Positions 35,105 to 43,308 of a stretch of DNA of 64,000 nt are shown here, one piece after another. The notes under the pieces are model-generated. The model searched no databases. It was not told the origin of the DNA and saw only the letters and a program-made list of their open reading frames with translations. The DNA comes from Bradyrhizobium sp. CCBAU 53338 (GTDB taxonomy: Bacteria > Pseudomonadota > Alphaproteobacteria > Rhizobiales > Xanthobacteraceae), in the NCBI RefSeq assembly GCF_015291665.1, contig NZ_CP030048.1, positions 6,138,001 through 6,202,000 of the forward strand, read 5' to 3'. How positions within the stretch are numbered: the stretch's first letter is position 1; the number at the start of each line of letters is the position of its first letter. Position numbers and translations under genes: made by a program.

Positions 35105-36034
35105 TTAGCCGAGCTCTTTGAGCGCAGCTTCCACCACCTTGCGCGCATCGGCCGTCAACGCGGCCTGCGGCGGAACGGGATCGCCGACGTCATAGCCCTG
35201 GATCGCGAGGCCGGCCTTGATGCAGGCCGCGAGGTTGAAGCGGGCGAAGGCCTCGTTGATGCGCCACAGCTTGCGCTGGAGCGCCATGGCCTCGTCCCAG
35301 CGGCCGGCCTGGCAGAGATCATAGAGCTTAACGCTCTGGCGCGGGATGATGCAGGCCGGTCCCGCCATCCAGCCAAGGCCGCCGATCAGCATCACCGCGG
35401 CCGGGATATGGGCAGAGGCCGAGAACACGCGCAAGGAATCGCCGCAGCGATTCATGATCGAAAGCAGCCGCCCGGTGTTGGTCGAGGCGTCCTTGATGTA
35501 GCCGATGCGCGGATGCTCGGCGAGGCGCGCGATGACGTCGAGGGTCAGATCCGAGCGCTGGAATTGGGGATTGGTGTAGAGGACGACGGGAATGTCCACG
35601 GCATCCGCGATGCTGCGGAAATAGGATTCGATCTGGGCATCATTGAGCGGGAAGTAGGCCTCCAGGATCGCCAGAATGCCGTCGGCACCGAGCTTCTGGC
35701 AGGCCTGTGCCTGCGCCACCGCATCCGCCGTCGAGGTCGACGCAACGCCCGCCACCACGGGTACCCGCCCCTTCGCAGCCTCGATCGTGGTCCGCACCAC
35801 GGCCAGGCGCTGCGCGGCATTGAGATAGGCGAACTCGCCGGTCGAACCGAGCGGCGTCAGCCCGTGCACGCCGGCGCCGATCAGATCGTCGCAGAGCGCT
35901 GCAAGCACGTTGGTACGCACGGTGCCGTCAGCATCGACGGGCGAGACGAGATAGGGAAAGACGCCGCGAAATTCTGTCATGTCGGGAATGAAGTCCGGGG
36001 GAGCCGAGTTCGGTCGGGCAGGCGCGCGATCCAT
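35105..36034 (-). CDS. DapA/NAL-superfamily aldolase
   Basis: A TIM-barrel Schiff-base lyase of 309 residues from the ATG at 36034. [19 protein letters not shown] is the carboxylate-binding loop, Tyr153 is in VLYTNPQ and the Schiff-base Lys181 is in IGYIKDAS. An alternative ATG at 35980 would trim an 18-residue Pro-rich leader and gives a normal family length; neither has a strong ribosome site. The reaction is a pyruvate-type aldol cleavage or condensation, but the barrel end ([16 protein letters not shown]) does not look like the lysine pathway DapA. Not in an operon with lysine genes. Confidence 0.85.
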   Translation of the reverse strand: MDRAPARPNSAPPDFIPDMTEFRGVFPYLVSPVDADGTVRTNVLAALCDDLIGAGVHGLTPLGSTGEFAYLNAAQRLAVVRTTIEAAKGRVPVVAGVASTSTADAVAQAQACQKLGADGILAILEAYFPLNDAQIESYFRSIADAVDIPVVLYTNPQFQRSDLTLDVIARLAEHPRIGYIKDASTNTGRLLSIMNRCGDSLRVFSASAHIPAAVMLIGGLGWMAGPACIIPRQSVKLYDLCQAGRWDEAMALQRKLWRINEAFARFNLAACIKAGLAIQGYDVGDPVPPQAALTADARKVVEAALKELG

Positions 36035-36083
36035 GGCGTGCTACCATGGGCTCCTATTGCCAGCAAGCGAACGCGCGGGCCGC

Positions 36084-37049
36084 TTACACCTTGAGCAGCC
36101 GCACCCGCGTGCCCCAGGGATCGACCGCCTCGACGCCGTCAGGCAGCTGCGCCATCTGCGCGCCGCCCTCGCGCAGGCGCTCCTCCTGCGCGGCGAGGAT
36201 GTCCCGCTTCTCAGTCACCAGCGAGAACCAGGCGAGCCCTGTCGCGGCATCGTCGCGCTGGCCGGCGCCCTGACTCTGCCAGACGTTCATGCCGAGATGG
36301 TGATGATAGCGCCCCGACGACAGGAAGGCGGCGCCGTTGCGGCTGCGGGTCGGGTCGAGGCCGACAGCGCCGTGGTAAAACTTCTGCGCCTGCGCGAGAT
36401 CGCCGACACGCAAATGCATGTGGCCGACGCGTAGTCCGTCCGGCGCCCTGGCGTAATCGCTGACGCGCGTGTTGGTCAGCGACAACAAATCTGGGATGTC
36501 GAGCTCGTCGGTCGCCATCTTCACGCTGCCCTCGCTCCACTGCCATTGCGAGGGATCGCGGTCGGCATAGACTTCGATGCCGTTGCCTTCGGGGTCGTCG
36601 AGATAGACGGACTCGCTGACGAGATGATCGGCAAAGCCCGACAGCGGCACGCGGTGCGAGGCGGCGTGGACCAGCCAGCGCGCGAGGTCCTTGCGCGTCG
36701 GCATCAGGAACGCGGTGTGATAGAGGCCGGCGGCGTTTCGCGGCTCGATCGCAGCGTCGGGACGGGCCTCCAGCGCCAGCAACGCGATACCGGCCGTGCC
36801 GAGTTTCGCGGCAGTCGCCGAACGCCCCATCACGGTGAGGCCGATCACGTCGCGGTAATAGTCGGCGACCTTGCCGAGATTCCTCACTCGCAGCGTCACC
36901 ATGCCGACCCGCATCGGCGTGCGGCTGGCATAGGTCGGCCCGCCGCCCTGCGGAACGCCCTCGGCGCGCGCGGCAGCCGCCGCGGCCATCGCGAGCGAGC
37001 TGGCCCCGGCGAGTTGAAGCAGGGTGCGGCGGGTGAGGTCGATGGTCAT
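36084..37049 (-). CDS. Tat-exported two-domain VOC (extradiol dioxygenase-like) protein
   Basis: A 321-residue protein with a twin-arginine leader (TRRTLLQLAGASSLAM) followed by two vicinal-oxygen-chelate domains. The first (MRVGMVTLRVRNLGKVADYYRDVIGL) ends with HLVSESVYLDDPEGNGIEVYAD; the second (LRVGHMHLRVGDLAQAQKFYH) includes YHHHLGMNVWQSQ and the VTEKRDI region. This is the layout of CatE-like catechol 2,3-dioxygenases, with candidate metal ligands in both halves. What is unusual is the Tat leader, which would place a folded metalloenzyme in the periplasm. Confidence 0.82.
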   Translation of the reverse strand: MTIDLTRRTLLQLAGASSLAMAAAAAARAEGVPQGGGPTYASRTPMRVGMVTLRVRNLGKVADYYRDVIGLTVMGRSATAAKLGTAGIALLALEARPDAAIEPRNAAGLYHTAFLMPTRKDLARWLVHAASHRVPLSGFADHLVSESVYLDDPEGNGIEVYADRDPSQWQWSEGSVKMATDELDIPDLLSLTNTRVSDYARAPDGLRVGHMHLRVGDLAQAQKFYHGAVGLDPTRSRNGAAFLSSGRYHHHLGMNVWQSQGAGQRDDAATGLAWFSLVTEKRDILAAQEERLREGGAQMAQLPDGVEAVDPWGTRVRLLKV

Positions 37050-37231
37050 CGGTCGGGGCTCGCTGCAAATCGTTTGAGGCCGTCGGGCGCAATGTGGGGA
37101 TTGCTACACGTTCCCGTGAGCGGCTCCAATCACATGTTCGTCGGCCGCGGCTTTGGGGACGACTGGCCACCCGGCCAGTTTCGCTGGCCGCCGCGACATC
37201 CCAGATTGGAGGCAGCTTACAGGAGCCTTCC

Positions 37232-38098
37232 ATGACTGACCTCACCCCTCTCGCCTCGCTGTCGTCAGCGCTCTCAGACGTCGTCGCGCGCATCGCGCCA
37301 TCCGTCGTGTCAGTGCATTCGCATCGCTCCCGCTCGACCGGCTTCGTCTGGAAGCCGGGCCTGATCGTCACCGCCGACGAGGCGCTGGCCGACGAAGGCG
37401 AGGTCGGAATCGTCCTTGCCGACGGCAGCACGGCCACCGCCGCGATCGTCGGCCGCGACCACACCACCGATATCGCGCTGCTGCGCGCCGACACCGGCAT
37501 CACCCCGGTCGAGCTGGCCACGACAGTCCCCGCCCTCGGCGCGCTCTCTGTCGTGGTCGCCACCAACAGAGACACGGCGAGTGCGGCGCTCGGGATGGTC
37601 TCGGTCTCCGGCACTGGCTGGCGCTCCTTGCGCGGCGGCGAGATCGACGCACGGATCGAACTCGATGTTCGCCTGCGTCCGAACCAGGAGGGCGGCCTCG
37701 CCGTCGATGCTTCAGGCGAGGCTTTCGGCATGGCGGTGCTCGGGCCGCGCCGCGTTCTGGTGATCCCAACCGCAACGATCGAGCGCGTCGCGGCACAACT
37801 CGAAACGCGGGGCCGCATCGCCCGCGGCTATCTCGGGCTCGGCCTCCAGCCGCTGCGGCTCGACGACGGCGTCGGCGCGATGGTGATGAATGTCGACAAG
37901 GCAGGGCCCGCTGCCGCGGCCGGCATCCGCCAGGGCGATGTGATCGTGGCAGTCAACGACCAGAAGCTGTCCGGCGTGCGCGCACTGTTGCGCACCCTGG
38001 GACCTGCCAGCGTCGGCCGGGTGATCGACGTCGCGGTCCGCCGTGGCGGTGAACCAGCGAGCTTCAGGGTCACGATCGGCGAGAGGCCCGAGACGTGA
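37232..38098 (+). CDS. HtrA-like PDZ pseudo-protease
   Basis: A 288-residue protein with an S1C/HtrA-type chymotrypsin fold followed by a PDZ domain (RGYLGLGLQPLRLDDGVG, GIRQGDVIVAVNDQKLSG). Comparison with the HtrA consensus shows that the catalytic residues are gone: TNxHVV reads TADEAL (His to Glu50) and NPGNSGGPL reads RPNQEGGLA (Ser to Glu153); only the Asp region (DHTTDIALL, Asp80) is kept. No signal peptide, so it is cytosolic. AGGAG is 6 nt before the ATG, and the stop overlaps the LuxR-type gene by 4 nt. It probably binds a peptide or partner rather than cleaving it. Confidence 0.88.
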   Translation: MTDLTPLASLSSALSDVVARIAPSVVSVHSHRSRSTGFVWKPGLIVTADEALADEGEVGIVLADGSTATAAIVGRDHTTDIALLRADTGITPVELATTVPALGALSVVVATNRDTASAALGMVSVSGTGWRSLRGGEIDARIELDVRLRPNQEGGLAVDASGEAFGMAVLGPRRVLVIPTATIERVAAQLETRGRIARGYLGLGLQPLRLDDGVGAMVMNVDKAGPAAAAGIRQGDVIVAVNDQKLSGVRALLRTLGPASVGRVIDVAVRRGGEPASFRVTIGERPET

Positions 38099-38466
38099 GC
38101 GCGGACACCGCGCCCGAGATCGTGCTGTCGCTGGAGATCGACGATCCCGCACTGGCCGACCGCCTCGCGACCCTGCTCGGCAGCGTCGCGGGGCTTCGCC
38201 TTGCCTCGCCCGGCGAGCGCGCCAATGCGACCATCGTCGCGCGCGACCCCCGCGTCATGCCCGATGACATCGCGCTGACGCAGCGCGAGCTCGACGTGCT
38301 GGCGCTGATGGCGGAAGGCGCCTCCAACAAGATGATCGCGCGCCAGCTCAACATCTCCGTGCACACCGTGAAATTCCACGTCGGCTCGCTGCTCGACAAG
38401 CTGGATGCGACCGGCCGCACCGATGCGGTCGCGCATGCGGCGCGCCGCGGCGTGATCGAGCTCTGA
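38095..38466 (+). CDS. Small LuxR/FixJ-type HTH regulator with vestigial receiver
   Basis: A 123-residue protein starting at GTG 38095, overlapping the pseudo-protease stop. Its C-terminal 63 residues are a clean LuxR HTH (LTQRELDVLALMAEGASNKMIARQ, NISVHTVKFHVGSLLDKL). The N-terminal 57 residues look like a shrunken receiver-like alpha/beta piece (EIVLSLEIDDPALADRLATLLG) without a recognisable phospho-acceptor Asp environment. It is therefore probably not phosphorylated; the co-translated pseudo-protease is the obvious candidate partner. Confidence 0.85.
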   Translation: MSADTAPEIVLSLEIDDPALADRLATLLGSVAGLRLASPGERANATIVARDPRVMPDDIALTQRELDVLALMAEGASNKMIARQLNISVHTVKFHVGSLLDKLDATGRTDAVAHAARRGVIEL

Positions 38467-38547
38467 GCGGGGAGCGACGATCTCTCCCCGTCACTGCGGA
38501 GAGCTCTCGCGGGGAAGCAACCCAGAGTCTTTCCGCGGTGGCAGCCT

Positions 38548-38577
38548 GGATTGCTTCGCTACGCTCGCAATGACGGG
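38548..38577. repeat. Interspersed element fragment downstream of LuxR gene
   Basis: GGATTGCTTCGCTACGCTCG followed by CAATGACGGG, the edge of an element scattered through Bradyrhizobium intergenic DNA (the preceding CAGAGTCTTTCCGCGGTGGC is also recurrent there). It occupies the gap between the LuxR and tex genes and has no coding capacity. Confidence 0.55.
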
Positions 38578-38613
38578 CGGATGGAGCTCGCCCTCTATGC
38601 GCTACTCGGCTTG

Positions 38614-40950
38614 TTACGCCCGTTTCCCGTTGTTCTTCTCCGCAGCCCGGCGCATCGCTTCGGCCAGCGCGCCGCCACCGCCGGATGGCTCCTGCTTGCG
38701 CGGGGCCGAGGAGGTCATGCGGGCCGGACTGCGTACGCTGTTGTCGCGCTGCATGCCGGGGGCGTCCTTCCTGGCGCCGACCTCGTCGTCGAGGCGGAGC
38801 GTCAGCGAGATGCGCTTGCGGGCGACCTCGAAGTCCAGCACCTTGACCTTGACGATGTCGCCGGGCTTCACGACCTCGCGTGGATCCTTGATGAAGTTCT
38901 TCGACATCGCCGAGATGTGCACGAGGCCGTCCTGGTGCACGCCGATGTCGACGAAGGCACCGAAGGCGGCGACGTTGGTCACGGTGCCCTCGAGGATCAT
39001 GCCCTTCTGGAGATGCTTGATCTCCTCGACGCCCTCCTTGAACACCGCGGCCTTGAACGCCGGACGCGGGTCGCGGCCGGGCTTTTCCAATTCCTTCAAA
39101 ATGTCGGTGACGGTGGGCAGACCAAAGGTCTCGTCGACGAAGTCCTTCGGCTTGAGCGTGCGCACGAGCTCGCTGCTGCCGATCAGCGCCTTGATGTCGC
39201 TCTTGGTCGCTTCGAGAATCCGGCGCACCACCGGATAGGCTTCCGGATGCACGCCGGAGGCATCGAGCGGGTCTTCGCCGCCGAGGATGCGCAGGAAGCC
39301 GGCGCACTGCTCGAACGCCTTCGGACCCAGGCGCGGCACGTCCTTCAGCGCCTTGCGCGACTTGAACGGGCCGTTGGCGTCGCGATGCGCGACGATGCTC
39401 TGGGCGAGGCCCGAGCCGACGCCCGACACGCGCGCCAGCAGCGGCGCGGAGGCGGTGTTGACGTCGACGCCGACGGCGTTCACGCAATCTTCGACCACGG
39501 CATCGAGCGATTTGGCGAGCTTGGCCTGCCCGAGGTCGTGCTGATACTGGCCGACGCCGATCGCCTTGGGCTCGATCTTGACGAGCTCGGCGAGCGGATC
39601 CTGCAGACGCCGCGCGATCGAGACCGCGCCGCGCAGGGTGACGTCGAGACCGGGCAGTTCCTCCGAGGCGAAGGCCGAGGCCGAATAGACCGACGCGCCG
39701 GCTTCCGACACCACGATCTTGGACATCTTGAGTTCAGCGAGGCCCTTGACGAGATCGCCGGCGAGCTTGTCGGTTTCGCGCGAGGCGGTGCCGTTGCCGA
39801 TCGCGATCAGCTCGACGCGATGCTTGATCGCAAGCTTGCCGAGAATCGCGAGCGCCTCGTTCCACTGCCGCTGCGGCTCATGCGGATAGATCACGGCGGT
39901 GTCGACCACCTTCCCGGTCGCATCCGTCACGGCGACCTTGACGCCGGTGCGGTAGCCGGGATCGAGGCCCATGGTGGCGCGGGTGCCGGCGGGCGCGGCC
40001 AGCAGCAGGTCGCGCAGGTTCGAGGCGAACACGCGCACGGCCTCGGTCTCGGCCGCGTTCCACAGCCGCATGCGTAGGTCGATGTTGAGATGCACCTGGA
40101 TCTTGGTGCGCCAGGCCCAGCGCACGGTGTCGATCAGCCAGCGATCGCCGGCGCGCTTGAGGTCGGCAATGCCGAACCGCTTCATGATCTTGAGTTCATA
40201 GGCGCCGGGTACGCCGGCGGGCGGCGCCTCCTCGGCCTGAATCTGCAGATCGAGGATCTCTTCCTTTTCGCCGCGGAACATCGCCAAAATTCTATGCGAC
40301 GGCAGCTTGGTCAGCGGCTCGGAGAAGTCGAAATAGTCGGCGAACTTCTCGCCCTCGGTCTTCTTGCCGTCGCGCACCTTGGAGGCCATGCGCGCATTGG
40401 TCCACATGTCCTCGCGGAGCGCGCCGATCAGGTCGGCGTCTTCGTCGAAGCGCTCGACCAGAATGGCGCGGGCGCCGTCTAGCGCGGCCGCGGCATCCGC
40501 GACGCCCTTCTCGGCATTGATGAAACCTTCGGCAACGACCTTGGGATCGTTGCCGGGCTCTGCCATGAGCTGATTGGCGAGCGGCTCGAGGCCGGCTTCC
40601 TTGGCAATCTCCGCCTTGGTGCGTCGCTTCGGCTTGAACGGCAGATAGATGTCTTCGAGGCGTGCCTTGCTGTCGGCGGCGAGAATTGAGGCCTCCAGCG
40701 CGGCATCGAGCTTGCCCTGTTCGCGGACTGATTCGAGGATCGCCTTGCGGCGGTCTTCGAGCTCGCGCAGGTACACCAGGCGCTCCTCCAGGGTGCGCAA
40801 TTGCGCGTCGTCGAGCGCACCGGTCGCTTCCTTGCGGTAGCGGGCGATGAAGGGAACCGTGGCGCCGCCGTCGAGCAGCGTCACCGCGGCCTCGACCTGC
40901 TCCGCCCGTACCCCAAGCTCCTGCGCAATTTTCTGGTTGATATTTGCCAC
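38614..40950 (-). CDS. tex: Tex-family RNA-binding transcription accessory protein
   Basis: A 778-residue Tex protein. Order of parts: N-terminal helical region ([20 protein letters not shown]), the YqgF-like RNase H fold ([20 protein letters not shown]), helix-hairpin-helix repeats ([19 protein letters not shown]), and the C-terminal S1 RNA-binding domain ([31 protein letters not shown]). A Lys/Arg/Gly-rich tail follows. Family role: nucleic-acid binding linked to transcription and stress. No neighbour in the same transcript. Confidence 0.95.
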   Translation of the reverse strand: MANINQKIAQELGVRAEQVEAAVTLLDGGATVPFIARYRKEATGALDDAQLRTLEERLVYLRELEDRRKAILESVREQGKLDAALEASILAADSKARLEDIYLPFKPKRRTKAEIAKEAGLEPLANQLMAEPGNDPKVVAEGFINAEKGVADAAAALDGARAILVERFDEDADLIGALREDMWTNARMASKVRDGKKTEGEKFADYFDFSEPLTKLPSHRILAMFRGEKEEILDLQIQAEEAPPAGVPGAYELKIMKRFGIADLKRAGDRWLIDTVRWAWRTKIQVHLNIDLRMRLWNAAETEAVRVFASNLRDLLLAAPAGTRATMGLDPGYRTGVKVAVTDATGKVVDTAVIYPHEPQRQWNEALAILGKLAIKHRVELIAIGNGTASRETDKLAGDLVKGLAELKMSKIVVSEAGASVYSASAFASEELPGLDVTLRGAVSIARRLQDPLAELVKIEPKAIGVGQYQHDLGQAKLAKSLDAVVEDCVNAVGVDVNTASAPLLARVSGVGSGLAQSIVAHRDANGPFKSRKALKDVPRLGPKAFEQCAGFLRILGGEDPLDASGVHPEAYPVVRRILEATKSDIKALIGSSELVRTLKPKDFVDETFGLPTVTDILKELEKPGRDPRPAFKAAVFKEGVEEIKHLQKGMILEGTVTNVAAFGAFVDIGVHQDGLVHISAMSKNFIKDPREVVKPGDIVKVKVLDFEVARKRISLTLRLDDEVGARKDAPGMQRDNSVRSPARMTSSAPRKQEPSGGGGALAEAMRRAAEKNNGKRA

Positions 40951-40999
40951 GCGAGATTTCCTCTATATCCAAGCACGCGACGCAAACCGAAATCCGGCC

Positions 41000-41960
41000 G
41001 CGGGACGCCGCTTATGAACCAACCGAGGTTGATTCATCAAGATGCGGCGCACAACCGTCGACAGAGGATTTTTTTGTCGAGCCGATGCGATCTCGCCACA
41101 ATCGTGGGGATGTCGCGGGGGCTCGTGTCCCGGACGCGCTGCGACGCGCAAGCGTTGCGGCGCAGAGCCAGGCCCCAGAAAGTGGCGCGGCATGCGGCGA
41201 GATGGGCCCCGGCACAGCAGCGCATTACTTTGTGCTGCGCAGCGTCCACGGCACGAGGCACCCTTGGATTATTCATCTCCGCAACTTCGTTCAGCAGACA
41301 CAGCTTCGCCTCCTCGCGGCGCAATCCGCCCGAGTTTTGCTGTTCGCGTCACGCCCTCAAAACAAAGGGCGCAGGGAAGGCCGGGTGCCGGCCGGCACCC
41401 ACGGTCCGCTGTGCGCATGTAGCGCAAAAAGAACTGCACAGCGGCATACAGGTGTGGCCGAACACACGGCCTTCCCTGCGCGATGGTTGGACGGCTTATG
41501 CCGTGCTCTCCCGGGAGCCGAATTCCTTCTGGCCTCCCTCGCCCGACGGAAGTCACCGGCACCGCGCCGGTTGGCGCGATGCCGCATCCGCAAGGCTTGA
41601 CCGTAGCGACGACGGCCGGGACCACACGGTTTTGCCGTACGCAAGCGACCCTGCTTCGCCAAGAGGCTTCGCAAGACATCGAGCGCCGTTCGTACAACGC
41701 GGCTTGCAAGACGCTCACGGGGTTCGGCTCAATCCATCGCCCCACCCTGCGGCCCGCATCCGCGACGGCGCTGCCCGCGTCCACCGCGACCCGATCCGCG
41801 GCTCGTGACGACGTACGACCGCCCCTTTTCGCCGGATCAGGATGGGCGACACATACGACAAAACCGAATTTCGGTAAAGCGGAATATTTTTGAAGCGCGG
41901 GATTGACAGGCAGGCGAAACAGGGACGTGGCCGTGCAACAGGTTCAGTGTCGTCCTGGCT
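41000..41960. repeat. About 1 kb structured noncoding interspersed DNA between tex and the amidohydrolase
   Basis: No gene is supported between 40951 and 42047. The stretch has broken weak frames on both strands and no ribosome sites, and is unusually rich in inverted repeats. It resembles a large interspersed element I recall as frequent in Bradyrhizobium and Rhodopseudomonas genomes (not searched). The strongest part is the arm set at 41369-41481. Confidence 0.55.
41369..41481. repeat. Branched palindromic structure (three-helix junction)
   Basis: GCGCAGGGAAGGCC (41369-41382) is perfectly complementary to GGCCTTCCCTGCGC (41468-41481). Inside it lie a perfect palindrome GGGTGCCGGCCGGCACCC (41383-41400) and a second stem CCGCTGTGC (41406-41414) with GCACAGCGG (41436-41444). 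If transcribed the RNA would fold as an outer 14-bp stem carrying two hairpins. Confidence 0.72.
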
Positions 41961-42047
41961 CTCGCCAGGACGACATCGGGGATTGACATCCACCCCGCTT
42001 CCACGGCTGTTGGACTTGCCGGGCCATCGAATTCCACAGGACTATCC

Positions 42048-43196
42048 ATGCGCACAACATCGGTCGGCGTCTTCAAGATCGCCACCAGAGGCCCCGGCGA
42101 CGTTTCCGGCCTCCTGGGCCTGATCGCCTCTCGCGCGATCGATCCGGCCTCCATCCTGGCGATCCTCGGCAAGACCGAGGGCAATGGCGGCGTCAACGAT
42201 TTCACCCGGGAATATGCCGTCGCCGCGCTGTGCACGGCGCTGGCGCCAAGGCTCGGCCTGACACCTGAAGAGGTCGAGCAGCGCATCGCCTTCGTGATGT
42301 CCGGCGGCACCGAGGGCGTGCTCAGCCCGCATATCACGGTGTTCACGCGCCAGCAGCTCGAGACGCCACCGGCAGGCATCTCCGGCAAGCGCCTGAGCAT
42401 CGGCATGGCGCAGACGCGCGATTTCCTGCCCGAGGAGCTTGGCCGCTCGGCGCAGATCGCCGAGACCGCCAAGGCCGTGAAGGCCGCGATGGCGGATGCC
42501 GGCATCACCGACGCCGCTGACGTTCATTTCGTCCAGATCAAATGCCCGCTGCTGACCAGCGAGCGCGTCGAGGAAGCAAGCTCACGCGGCCACAAGGCGG
42601 TGACGATCAGCGCCTACAGCTCGATGGCCTATTCGCGCGGCGCCTCCGCGCTCGGCGTTGCTGTTGCGCTCGGCGAGGTCGCCGCCGACGCCAAGGACGA
42701 GGACGTGCTGCGGCGCTACGATCTGTTCTCGAAGGTGGCATCGACCTCCTCGGGGATCGAGCTGATGCACAACGTCGTCATCGTGCTCGGCAATTCGGAA
42801 AGCTCCGCGAGCGAATTCGAGATCGGGCACGCCGTGATGAACGACGCAATCGATGCCGCCGCGGTGATCGAGGCGCTGAGCAGCGTCGGACTTGGCGCAC
42901 AGGGTCTTGGCGCACAGGGTCTTGGCGCGCAGGGTCTTGGCGCGCAGGCCAAAGCCGGCCGCGCGCTCGTCAACGTGCTCGCCAAGGCCGAGGCCTCGCC
43001 CGATGGCACCGTGCGCGGCTGCCGCCACACCATGCTCGAGGACACCGACATCAGTTCGACCCGCCACGCCCGCGCCGCGGTCGGCGGCTTGATCGCGGGT
43101 CTTGCCGGCACCGGCGCGGTCTATGTTTCAGGCGGCGCCGAACATCAGGGCCCGGCCGGCGGCGGTCCGGTTGCAGTGATCGCACGTCTGCCTTAA
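42048..43196 (+). CDS. Cyanuric acid amidohydrolase/barbiturase family ring-opening enzyme with internal repeat
   Basis: A 382-residue member of the cyanuric acid hydrolase/barbiturase family, a fold unique to these enzymes with three similar domains each giving one Ser-Lys pair. They are seen: Lys42 and Ser85 (LGKTEGNGG, VMSGGTEG) with the same numbers as in AtzD; Lys165 and Ser234/235 (VQIKCPLL, STSSGIEL); Lys313 and Ser361 (VLAKAEASPDG, YVSGGAEHQGP). It hydrolyses cyanuric acid or a pyrimidine-like ring. A four-copy 15-bp tandem repeat (42891-42950) inserts GLGAQ units before Lys313. The amidase gene follows by 112 nt. Confidence 0.92.
   Translation: MRTTSVGVFKIATRGPGDVSGLLGLIASRAIDPASILAILGKTEGNGGVNDFTREYAVAALCTALAPRLGLTPEEVEQRIAFVMSGGTEGVLSPHITVFTRQQLETPPAGISGKRLSIGMAQTRDFLPEELGRSAQIAETAKAVKAAMADAGITDAADVHFVQIKCPLLTSERVEEASSRGHKAVTISAYSSMAYSRGASALGVAVALGEVAADAKDEDVLRRYDLFSKVASTSSGIELMHNVVIVLGNSESSASEFEIGHAVMNDAIDAAAVIEALSSVGLGAQGLGAQGLGAQGLGAQAKAGRALVNVLAKAEASPDGTVRGCRHTMLEDTDISSTRHARAAVGGLIAGLAGTGAVYVSGGAEHQGPAGGGPVAVIARLP
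42891..42950 (+). repeat. Four-copy in-frame 15-bp tandem repeat in the ring-opening hydrolase
   Basis: Units at 42891-42905, 42906-42920, 42921-42935 and 42936-42950, consensus CTTGGCGCRCAGGGT. Two are identical, the last ends GGCC. It encodes four LGAQ(G/A) copies. The third and fourth copies share GCG where the first two have GCA, suggesting stepwise duplication. Confidence 0.95.
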
Positions 43197-43308
43197 TGGA
43201 CGCCGCTACCTCTCCGCCCGGCGCAACCCTGCCCTTCGCGCCGGCTCAGTTGATTCACGCGGGCCCTTGCGAAAAAGGTGGCGCCGCATCCAAGGGGATT
43301 TGGACTTC

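Noticed and set aside
41269..41784. A 171-codon minus-strand frame in the structured noncoding region
   Set aside because: Runs through palindromic repeats, has no ribosome site and no recognisable domain; treated as repeat DNA.
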